Shown: positions 55,256 through 64,000 of the stretch, one piece after another
How positions within the stretch are numbered: the stretch's first letter is position 1
How the letters are laid out: the number at the start of each line of letters is the position of its first letter
Translations under genes and position numbers: made by a program
The notes under the pieces: generated by a model
What the model saw: only the letters and a program-made list of their open reading frames with translations
Told to the model about the DNA's origin: nothing
Databases searched by the model: none
From: Porphyra umbilicalis
Taxonomy: Eukaryota > Rhodophyta > Bangiophyceae > Bangiales > Bangiaceae
Assembly: GCA_002049455.2 (NCBI GenBank)
Contig: KV918781.1
Location: forward strand, 186,001-250,000
Reading direction: 5' to 3'
DNA length: 64,000 nt

Positions 55256-55800
55256 GGCGGCGCGCACGGCGGCAAGCGCGGCAAGCCCGGCGGCGACGGC
55301 GGCAAGGGCGGCAAGCGCTGTGACGACGGAAAGCGCGGCAAGCCCGGCGGCGACGACGGCAAGGGCGGCAAGCGCTGCTGCGACGGCAAGGGCGGCAAGC
55401 GCTGCGGCGACGGCAAGCGCGGCAAGCCCGGCGGCGACGGCGGCAAGGGCGGTAAGCGCTGCGGCGACGGAAAGCGCGGCAAGCCCGGTGGCGACGGCGG
55501 CAAGGGCGACAAGCGCTGCGTCGGCGGCAGCAAGCGCGGCAAGCCCGGCGGCGACGGCAAGGGCGGCAAGCGCTGCGTCGGCGGCAGCAAGCGCGGCAAG
55601 CCCGGCGGCGACGGCGGCAAGGGCGGCAAGCGCTGCGTCGGCGGCAGCAAGCGCGGCAAGCCCGGCGGCGACGGCAGCAAGGGCGACAAGCACTGCGTCG
55701 GCGGCAGCAAGCGCGGCAAGCCCGGCGGCGACGGCAGCAAGGCCGGCAAGCGCTGCGTCGGCGGCAGCAAGCGCGGCAATCCCGGCGGCGACTGCCAGGG
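55256..55800 (+). repeat. Minisatellite of GGCAAGCGCGGCAAGCCCGG-type units
   Basis: Short units coding in one frame for KRGKPGGDGGKGGKRCVGGS and in another for Ala/Ser-rich repeats are reiterated about ten times. The array precedes the first ATG (55826) of the downstream ORF and is open in the same frame, so it could be a 5' leader or an N-terminal extension. Confidence 0.75.
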
Positions 55801-55825
55801 TAAACACCCCCGAACGGCCAACGCT

Positions 55826-57784
55826 ATGGCGGATTCGGCCGCGATGGCGGTGGACGTCGGCGTTGCCGATGACGGGGCGGCCATCGATGGGGCGCATGCC
55901 GCTGCGGGGGGCCATCCGAAAGTGGATTGCTCCACGGACCCGGAGGTTTTGCGCCAGTTTCGGCCTCGGGGCTCGTACTACGCACACGCGGAACATGTGG
56001 AGGTTGTTGATGGGGTCCCGCGGGTCACCGACAATCGTCTGTACGAAATGTGCGTGCGCAACCGCGCTCGTGCGCACACGCGTCGTGTCTACGCGCATTA
56101 CGAGGCGTTGCCCGACTTCGTTGACGTGATGGCGCAAGCCGGGTTTCCGAACCACGCGGGCGACCGCGTTGCCGCGGTCCATGGGGACCCGTACTTTGGG
56201 AACCAGGGCCCCCAGCGTCGTGTGCACGAGGTGATGTCGTTTTGCAACGAGGTCGTGCGCTACCAAGTGCCCTTGCACTCGTTCTACCGCTTGGTGTACG
56301 CTAATGCGCTTATGTTCCCTGTGAAGGGTACAGAGACGATCGAGGCGGCGGCGAACTCGTTTTGCCGCGTGCTGCGCAACTGGCCGAAGGCCGTCTTCCT
56401 CAAGCGGGCTCTCGCCGAGGACCTTTCGGTCCCGTTCGGGCACGACTCCGGTCTGGAGCCGTACCTCGATCAGCTCGCGCTGGTGAATCACAAGGAGAAC
56501 GACAACGTTGAGGACGACCGCAGTCCGCGGGTCACGGGGTTGCTGAACCCCTTTCGGCTGCCGATGTTCCTATCCGACCACCGTCGGGCCGCCGACACGC
56601 GCTTCTTTCGCGGTCGCGAGTTGATGCCCACCGCGTGGGCGGCTGGATTTCTCCGTCCGCCACGGGCGTTCGACTTGTCCCGTTGGCTTCCGCCTATCCC
56701 GGCGTGGGAGCCCCACACGGGGTTGTGGGTGGCGACCCCCGTGGTGGTTTCGTACCTGGCGGATGCGTTGCGCAACGCCTGCAGCTCAGTCTGGCAGGAG
56801 GTGTACTCCCAGTACTACTGTATTTTAGTTGCTTCGTGGGTTCACACCCTGCAAGAGGACAAGCTCTTCGTCCACTGAGACGCTAAGACGCTTCGTCATT
56901 TCGACGCGTTGGATACGTCCAAGTTGAAGGACGCGCCCGACGGCGAAGCCAAGTACGTCTTGTACGGAAAGATGCGTCAAGCCGTGACGGCGTTTCCCTG
57001 GCAGGAGGTCCTTAAGGACGTCGTCTGGCGCGACCGCGACTCTGGGGAAGCCCGTCAGGTGTGGGTCACAGTCGACCCGACCAAGGAGTACGGCTTTTGC
57101 CTTCGCCACCCTTGTGTCGATTTCGACTGGGCGTTGGACCCGAACGCGCCACTCCCGATGGCTCGAATCACTTCGAACCATCCCGGGGTGTGGCGTCGTG
57201 GTCGTCGGAGCTGGGCTCACGCCGTTGGCGACGCCGGAGAGGGCCGCTACCGCCCGCGTTCGCCGCGGCGCGATCGCTCACCATCTCCGCCCCGGGCGGT
57301 GGATGCCACTTGGCCGACCCGCGCGTCTTCCACCGCGGCGGTTGCCTTTTTTGGGTCGGCGCGTGCGCGCGATGTACGCGCTCGCGCGCCCCGTGGGGCA
57401 GCCTTGTCGGCGGTGGCTAACGCCTGGGTCGAGCAGATCGCGGGCCTGCGGACCGCTGTGGAGCGCGCCGACGGACGGGGTGTCGAGTCGGCTTTGTCCA
57501 TCATTGGACAGGCCGTGGCTCGCGCCGTTGACGGCGATGCCAACTACGGGCGATTCGCTCAGCACCTCGAGGCTATCCAGCCAGAGGAGGAGGCTACGCC
57601 GGCGCGCTTCAACGCGCAGAGCATCCTTGGTCGTCGGACCCATGAGGGCGGGGGCCCGTCGACGGGGACCCCGCACTCGGCGCGCAACACGCGTGCGCGT
57701 AGTGTCTCGCAGGAGTCGGCGGCCAGTGTTGGCGCGAGCCGCGATTCCCGCCGGGACTCGCGTCGTCGTGACGACGAGGAGTAG
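55826..57784 (+). CDS. Unrecognised ORF split by a single in-frame TGA
   Basis: From the ATG at 55826, 350 codons run to a TGA at 56876-56878. The same frame then stays open for another 301 codons to 57784. The first half is globular-looking (GSYYAHAEHVEVV..., HSFYRLVYANALMF, FLRPPRAFDLSRWLPP, EVYSQYYCILVASW). The second half has a basic Ser/Arg stretch (RSPRRDRSPSPPR), a helical region (NAWVEQIAGLRTAVERADG) and an Arg/Asp-rich end. I recognise no family. It ends 142 bases from the stop codon of the retrotransposon pol on the opposite strand. Candidates are a capsid-like gene of another element, or an antisense ORF belonging to the retrotransposon. The TGA suggests one disabling mutation or read-through. 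Confidence 0.5.
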
Positions 57785-57926
57785 CGAGGTTCACTGTTCA
57801 GTGACTTGCTCGGTTGACCCCGGCGGGGGGGTGGGGTTGCCAATGTCGAGGTCTTACGCCCTTTTAGGGTGTTGATGTTTCTTCGTCTTGTTGTTGTTTG
57901 TCGTTTGACATGTTCGTATCCACTTC
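57785..57926. other. Short spacer between convergent ORFs
   Basis: On the minus strand this follows the pol stop codon. An A/G-rich stretch (AAAAGGGCG) might be a polypurine tract. A long terminal repeat would be expected about here for the minus-strand retrotransposon, but none could be delimited. Confidence 0.35.
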
Positions 57927-60900
57927 TCAGTTTTTCTGTTTATCGTCATAGCGATGAAGGAAGTGGCAGGCCATCATGGCCCATGTTGTGGGATTGGTAT
58001 CCCTTGAGTCTGCTGATAAAAGCACCTCGTACTCGAAACATGCACGTATGGCAGTAGCGTACCAACTGGTGTTGGTCCATTGTGGTATTACCACGGTTGC
58101 TTCCTCTGTGGTTGTTACCAAGCGTCGAAGGACTGAGTCCAAGTGTTGTACCGGAGGTACCAGAAGCCCATTGGGGAGCACTGGTACAGGAGGATCGCTC
58201 CCGATCAGTGTCGCCTGTGCGGATTTCGGCCACACATATGTGTACGGGCCGTAAACACGGTTCAGCCGAGGGAAATGCCGCAAGGCAAGATGGGGATCAT
58301 ACGGAAAGTTGCGCGTCATGGACGGCAAAGTGGACTTGAGCCACGCAACAGGAATTACTTCCTTAATTGCGACGGCTGTACTTGACTCTGTCCACGAGAC
58401 GTCGGCATGGATAACTCCGTCACCGGTAACATAGACATGTTGGATAGTGGGTATCCACGTGGAGTCCATGACGATGTTGGCCACGGTTGTGAGCCCTGCC
58501 TGTCGGCGACTTCGTCGCGTTGGCGTTTGCCACTCGTACCCCGGTACATGCTTCTTCTTCTGCCGAAAGAAACGCACCACCAGGTTGTGGGGGAGGTTCT
58601 CCAGGGGTTCCCAGGTGTCGTCTTTCGACCCGTAGTCGAACCAGCGCACCTTAGCGCTATAGCTGTCTCCCGTCTGGCGTAATCCTAGGAGTTTGTCGAT
58701 CACATACTCATCGGCAGTTGCCGGGGGTGACTTGCGTTGGTCTAGACCATCTAGCAGGGGGTGTGGAACCGTGGCCGTCGTCGTTGGACGAGGAGCTGGG
58801 GTGACATGGTCACTGCTGACGCGTTTCTCCTCGCCGTCAATGTCAATGACAAACGTGGAGGCGTCCGCGTCTGCGTCGATGACCACGAAGGGTCCGATGG
58901 CTTTGCTTTGCAGCTTGTTTTGCCGATCTTGGTTGTTCGTATATACGTAGTCGCCGATCTTGACGTCCGCATTGCGGGTTGCGACCCGATGGTCGAAGTT
59001 ACGTTTGTAACGTTGTTGCGTCTTACGCAAGGCCTCGACCACGATGGGGATCTGCTTGCGCAGGCGGGCCATGAACTCGCGTTTGCGATCTAGAGGTAAC
59101 CCGTCCTTGAGCGTTCCCTTATTGGTAAGCGGAGTGCCCGGGGGCAAGCTGCGAACCGTAGGGTTGGGGATCCGCCTTGGGATAACGAGCTCAAATGGGG
59201 CGATATTCGTCGACCGATGTGGTTCGCTATTATACGCCATGGTGATCACCGGGAGTAGCTCATCCCATCGTGATGGGTCGTCGGCGACGTAGTGTCGCAG
59301 CTGAGTAGCCATGGTACGGTTGTACCGTTCAACTTGCCCATTGGTTTGGGGATGATACGCCGTGGTGCGAACCGTTTCAATGCCAAGCATTTTCATCACA
59401 GCGATGAAGAAGTTCGACATGAACTGGGGCCCTTGGTCCGATAGGATCCGGTCCGGTGGCCCGTAGGCTGACACCCACGCGTCGATGATGGCTGACGCCA
59501 CGGACATGGCCGTGATTCGCCGCAAGGCGACGCACTTGGTGAGCTTGGCGAAGCGGTCGGTGATAACCAAGATGAAGCGGTTGCCCTTCTTGGAGGCCGG
59601 GATGGGCCCAAAGATGTCAACGGACAGCTCCGTGAGAGGCTCGGTAGCCTGGAACAGGGTCAAGGGCGTGGTGTGTCGCCGCAAGGCGAGGCAATTTTGC
59701 GCACACGTTGTGCATTTGGTGATGGTCGAATGAATATCCGTCACCATTGAAGGCCAGTAGTATGCCTTACGCATTGTGTAATACATCCGGTTCATACCAG
59801 GATGGGCGGCCACGGTTGCGTGGTGCTCGAGGGTCAACACGCGTTCGCGTAGAGACTTTGGAATATCCAGTTGATTGCCGTAAGGCGCACGGCGGTACAG
59901 AGCGTGATGCTCACCGCGGAAGAAGGCCTTGGCCGTTCGGCGCTCCACGCGAGTGGACATCTCGACGCAGAAGTCGTCTATTTGTTGTGCTTCGACAAAA
60001 TCGTCGAACTCCACCGGTTCCGGTGTGTCGGTACCCGTGTACCTCCCCGTTATTAAGCCGTTGGCCGTCTCGGCCAATGCCAGACAAGGTATATCATCAT
60101 GGATATCTTCTGGCGGCACCACCGTAGAGGCGCGCGACAGGAAGTCGGGCAAGTGGTGAGATGCACCTGTTTTGTAAACCATATCGAATGTGTATTCGGA
60201 GAGGCGAAGTCGCCATCGCATCAAGCGTCCGCTTGAGTCGGTCGTGCTGTAGATCCAGCTAAGTGCTTGGTGATCCGTTCGGATGAGGAACCGTTGCCCG
60301 TCGAGGAAGGGCCTCAACTTGAGGACAGCCCACACGACGCCGAGGCATTCGCGCTCCGTCGTGGAGTAGTTTTGCTGTGCAGCAGTGAGGCCTCGGCTCC
60401 AATATCCGACAGGATGAAGCAGTTCGCCCGGCTCCTCTTGGAGGAGGGTACAACCGACTTGGTCGGCGCATGCGTCCACGTCAACGACGAGCTTCCGATT
60501 GGCCTTCGGCAAGGCAAGTACCGGTGGGCACAACAGTGCGTTGCGAAAGTCCTCGAAGGCGGCGATAGCCACGTCCGTCGGTGGTGGTAAATCCGGTGGG
60601 ATCTCGGCCCTAGTCAGGGCGTTCAGGGGCTTTGCTCGTTTGGCAAAGTCTTTGACAAACCGTCGATAGACGTTGCACATGCCCAAGAAGCTTTTCAGCT
60701 GTGTCTTTGTGGTTGGGAACTTGGTATGCTTCAGAGCATCCACGTTTTTGTTGTGCACGTGCAGTTGCCCGGGGCGGACAATGTGTCCGAGGTACTCGAC
60801 CTCATCGGAGAACCACGTGCACTTTTCCAAGTTGAGGGTAACCCCGGCTTCGCGGTGACGGTGAAGAACCGTGTCAACGTCTTTGACGTGTTGTTCCGCG

Positions 60901-63372
60901 TTTGCGGAGAAGGTGATGACATCGTCTCAGTAGACAAGGCATATCTGCCAATTCAAGCCCGAGAGGATAATATCCAACGCGCGCTGAAAGGTAGCGGGCG
61001 CGTTCGTCAAGCCGAAAGGCATGGATAACCAGTGGTATATACCACAGTGCGTCGTGAACGCCGTCTTCTCTTGGTCGTCCTTGCGTAGGGGTACTTGCCA
61101 GTACCCCGCGGTGCAGTCGAGAGACGTGAACACCTGGGCATCTCCCAAGGAGTCGAGGCAGTCCTCCATCCGAGGCAAGGGATAAGCATCCTTCTTGGTG
61201 ATGTTGTTTAACCGACGATAGTCGACACAGAATCGGGCTTTGCCGTTCTTCTTTGGTACAATTACCACGGGGCTTGCCCAAGCACTATGGCTAGGGGCAA
61301 TGACGTTGAGCTTCAACATTTTGCTGATCTGATCAGCGATGATCTGCCGTTTGAACGGCCCGGTTCGGTAGGGTTGGGCCCGAATGGGCAGAGCGTCGGG
61401 AGGAGTGACGATGGCGCGCTCCGTAGCACGGATGACGCCAAGGTTTCCATCCCACATAGACGAATGCGTCTTAAGCATGTCACGAATCTGCTTGTGCAGG
61501 TACTCGGGTGCCTCACTGAGGTCGAGGTCCTCGAGTGGGTCACGACTCGCGTCGTCCGATGAGTTATCGGTTCCACCCTTTGGGGTGTTGTCATCCGAGA
61601 CGGCGGAAAGCATTGGCCCTTGGTAGGGTTCTGCAAACCCCAAGGTAGAGTTCTTGCGAACAATGACTAGGTCCTTGCCGAAGTTGCATAACTTGACCAG
61701 GAATGGTTCGTCCGGTTTGACGATGGCGATGCCGCGGGCGACTGCCATGGACTTGTGTCGGCACAACCGAATGTTCGGTGTGATGGTAACCATACCAGGC
61801 GTGTCGCACGTGGCCATGATCCACTCCTCCTTGTGTCCGTTGACACGCACCTGTTTGCAGGCTCGAACCCAAGCGGGTCTATCTTGCCAGTGGCGGTCCC
61901 ACGCGCTGTCGTTAAGACAAGCTAAGATCGGCGTTGGCCGAGGTTGTTCTTCCGTGCAGCGCACGTGCTCTTGACAGACGATCTTGCGCAAGCGCGGCAG
62001 AATGCCCTCGATGTTTCGTTCAATGAACTCGGTGCCAAGAATGCACGGGACTGACAAGTTGTCGGCAACGAGGAATCGGTCAAATAGACGCACACCTCCG
62101 GTGTCTACATACAGATGTATGGCATACTTCGTCACAAGACGATTGTTGTTTGCATCTCGGACAGGGGCTGAGGTGGATAAAGTTGAGCTAGATATATCCG
62201 CACAGTATACTCGGATATATCCATATTCATGCCGTAGCTGCGTATTCTTAATGTACTCTGTCCATGCACCGACGATTATAATGTGCCTTAATAATTCTCT
62301 GAGGTCAGGATATAATGTAATCAGAGTGGAGATACTTTGCCTGAGTTTATCCGACTCCCGGAATTGGCTGTGCGCTACAACAACAGTCTGGGGCAGCCCT
62401 TGCGACGCCGCAGGCGAACAAGATGCCAATGTTGGCTACCAGATATGCGATAGGGGCTGGACCTTCGCAACTAAGAGAGAAATGTGTCTGGCACACCTGA
62501 GCCGGATGCCCGGACCACGACGTGAAGGTGTTTGGGTATCCGCAGCATGATCCTATCCCCTTCGCGTGAGGAGCAGCCCTGCCGCCCTGCTTCTCGTCGC
62601 ATGAAAACTGCGCCACTTTGCTGTCACAACACCCTCCAGCGTCGACCACTGTTGCACCCCGACGAGCACTCGTCGTGACTTCGGGAGCACTGCCCGCAGC
62701 ACCACAAATCTTTCTGTGTCCGACCACGAGATTGTAGCTTTTAGTTTGCACGCTGGAATTGTGCAGGTACACCATACCACTCCAGTTTCCCAGGAGATTG
62801 AGACCACCTCACAACGTACGTTGGCTGGCGCTAGACTGTGTTGGCGGCGTCGTCGGACAACCTCTCGTTGGTACATGCGTCGATCCCTATTTGCGCAGAA
62901 GTGTCCTCGGACGGAATACACTCACTCTAGGTACACAGATTATAATCGAAATCGGAGCGATAACATATCCGAATATAATGCTGATCCTGAATCCGACCGA
63001 CGAGGTCAGATCCGAATCCAGATACATGATATCATCAAAAACTCAAATCTGAGTGCATGTCAGCGCAACTGGAGTATATTCAGATTCTATGAAAAGTGAC
63101 GGATTCAAAAGCCCCTGATCTCGGATGCGCGGACGCGCAGTCAACTCTTCAGCGTAAGCCATCCAGTTCGAAGGGAGAACACTAGTTCGCACCATGTTCA
63201 CCCCAGCGCCCGTGTCTAAGACAGCGCGGCAACTTCGCATTATGCGCAGGCATGGGCCTAACTTGGCTGCGATCTCATAGTGCCGAAGGGCACGACGTAA
63301 GAGTCTTGTCACCGTACGCTTTCGCGTTCCGCCGGGCAACCCCAAGTCGGGCACCCGGCCTAGACGTTTTTC
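57927..63372 (-). pseudogene. Ty3/gypsy pol polyprotein (PR-RT-RH-INT-chromodomain), disabled
   Basis: The frame opens by -1 relative to gag near 63372. The protease active site is VLDTGAGVN (about 63210). The protease is interrupted by the hAT element at 62162-63117 and resumes with IHLYVDTGGV...VPCILGTEFI. RT follows (KARFCVDYRRLN, FTSLDCTAGYWQ, SMPFGLTNAPATFQ), with a TGA at 60927-60929 exactly at the x of YxDD (ICLVY-stop-DD). Past it come RNase H (VDVDACADQVGCTL, TERECLG, RTDHQAL) and an HHCC zinc-binding motif. The integrase core has DDE acids in VDIFGPIP, LSDQGPQF and NGQVERYN, and a chromodomain (YVIDKLLGLR...WEPLENL) precedes an unusual ~200-residue tail. With the hAT insert removed the frame is continuous apart from the TGA. 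Confidence 0.9.
62162..63117. mobile_element. Non-autonomous hAT element inside the retrotransposon, 956 bp
   Basis: It starts CAGGGGCT and ends AGCCCCTG and is flanked by a perfect 8-base duplication ATCTCGGA (62154-62161 and 63118-63125). CAGGG-type ends with 8-base duplications identify the hAT superfamily. Near both ends are AT-rich GGATATATCC/ATCCGAAT-like motifs. No transposase is encoded. It interrupts the retrotransposon protease; taking out the element and one duplication (964 bases) restores the pol frame. Its ends differ from the hAT element at 38034, so it is a separate family. Confidence 0.92.
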
Positions 63373-64000
63373 GAGTCGTCCACGGCGTCCGCCGGATGCT
63401 CGACCTCGTGTTCCTCGACGTTACCGTCGGCAAGGGCATGAACTCCGATAGGCGGTTGCCGACGCTCGCGAGGGCGATAAGGCTCGGCACACTGTGCGGC
63501 GAAGTGTCCCGGCTTGCTCCAGTTGTAACAGATGTCAGCCCGATTGGCTTGAGGGACGGCGGCCCGAGGGGGCGGCGGGGTGCGAACCGGTGTGAACGGT
63601 CGTTCCGTCGTCGTCCGCTGGTCTTGTGTCGCGTAAGCGACTTTGATCGCCGTTGGGCGGGTCATCTTGAGTTGCAAACGCAACTTGTTCGTACCGTCCC
63701 AATACATCTGGGCGGTGGCGACCGTCTCAGACAGGGTTCGGTCGGGGAACTGGTCATTCAGGACCCGGACGTGCGCTTGCACAAAGTCCGAAAGACCAGT
63801 GATGAAGACGTCCTTAACGTCTTGGATGTCGAACAACCCGTTCAGGAGGTCGCATTGCGTTTCCACGCGATGACCAAAGGCCGTGGGCGCCTCGTTGTCT
63901 TGTTGCTTCATCGTAATGATGTCTTGATAGGCGTTGGCCATAGTTGCGTGCGTCGCATACTTCGAAAGAAGCCAGTTGACGGCATCTCCGTAGGTACGGA
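63360..64000 (-). CDS. Ty3/gypsy gag (C-terminal part, runs off the window)
   Basis: The frame is open from the right edge (…AVNWLLSKYATHATMANAYQ) to a TAG at 63360-63362. The capsid-like part reads ITMKQQDNEAPTAFGHRVET and DVKDVFITGLSDFVQAHV, typical of Retrotrans_gag. A CCHC zinc knuckle follows, but its second Cys is Trp (CYNWSKPGHFAAQC), so nucleic-acid binding is probably impaired. The last codons contain GAAAAAC just before the stop, and the protease frame begins in -1 there. Gag would form the virus-like particle of the retrotransposon. Confidence 0.87.
   Translation of the reverse strand, partial: RTYGDAVNWLLSKYATHATMANAYQDIITMKQQDNEAPTAFGHRVETQCDLLNGLFDIQDVKDVFITGLSDFVQAHVRVLNDQFPDRTLSETVATAQMYWDGTNKLRLQLKMTRPTAIKVAYATQDQRTTTERPFTPVRTPPPPRAAVPQANRADICYNWSKPGHFAAQCAEPYRPRERRQPPIGVHALADGNVEEHEVEHPADAVDDSKNV

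Larger units (their letters stand above)
57927..64000 (-). mobile_element. Ty3/gypsy chromovirus-type retrotransposon, 5' end off the window
   Basis: The order gag, protease, reverse transcriptase, RNase H, integrase, chromodomain on the minus strand defines the Ty3/gypsy superfamily and its chromovirus branch. It is damaged: a TGA in the RT active site, a hAT element in the protease and a changed Cys in the gag zinc knuckle. The left LTR of the coding strand lies beyond 64000 and the right one is not identifiable. Confidence 0.9.

Noticed and set aside
1..64000. CRISPR arrays, bacterial operons or ribosome binding sites
   Set aside because: No regularly spaced short direct repeats; introns, AATAAA signals and transposon types show a eukaryotic nuclear sequence.

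Overview
The window is GC-rich eukaryotic nuclear DNA with spliceosomal introns, AATAAA polyadenylation signals, long GCC/GGC low-complexity tracts and many transposable elements. A gene with a hedgehog-type Hint (Hog) domain, few-intron genes and extreme GC-richness suggest a bangiophyte red alga of the Porphyra/Pyropia type. That assignment is inference. In the GC-rich tracts reading frames stay open in several frames on both strands, so most long Pro/Ala/Gly/Arg ORFs there are composition artefacts.

Layout. 1-1387 is a GCC minisatellite into which the first copy (1388-7744) of a 6.36-kb CACTA-like DNA transposon has inserted; the minisatellite resumes to about 8790. 9000-11877 holds diverged noncoding repeats and a hairpin with a G-tract. 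11878-12369 is an assembly gap beside a minus-strand lipase-like fragment. 13768-23038 is a gene for an ankyrin-repeat/class-3-lipase protein, cut in two by the second copy of the same transposon (16110-22467). 24130-25390 (minus) looks like a decayed WD40 gene. 25880-27322 encodes argininosuccinate lyase. 27722-30980 (minus) encodes a DDT/WHIM chromatin protein whose frame is broken at long G/C homopolymers. 31400-38033 is repeats, including a 2-kb GGC minisatellite and a 130-bp Tc1/mariner-type MITE. A 1139-bp hAT element (38034-39172) lies just upstream of a secreted protein gene with two EfeO/imelysin domains and a Hint domain (39463-41952). 44512-47178 (minus) encodes a large ankyrin protein with a freshly amplified repeat array and a probable myristoylation start. 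47230-52030 has no recognisable gene. 52936-53577 is a truncated Tc1/mariner-like transposase. 53872-54434 is a 563-bp element with terminal inverted repeats. 55826-57784 is an unrecognised ORF split by one TGA. 57927-64000 (minus) is a Ty3/gypsy chromovirus-type retrotransposon, running off the right edge, with a stop codon in the YxDD motif and a 956-bp hAT insertion in its protease.

How it fits together. Most of the non-host DNA is transposon sequence, and five insertions can be placed to the base with target-site duplications: CGA and TGG for the two CACTA copies, TA for the MITE, GTTATCAT and ATCTCGGA for the two hAT elements. A sixth, less certain case has the duplication TCA. In two cases (ankyrin-lipase gene, retrotransposon protease) removing the insert plus one duplication restores an uninterrupted reading frame. 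The most unusual host gene is the double EfeO/imelysin-Hint fusion; the most unusual mobile element is the CACTA-like transposon, which has CCCTAC termini, ACCTGGGAT subterminal repeats and a two-gene layout.
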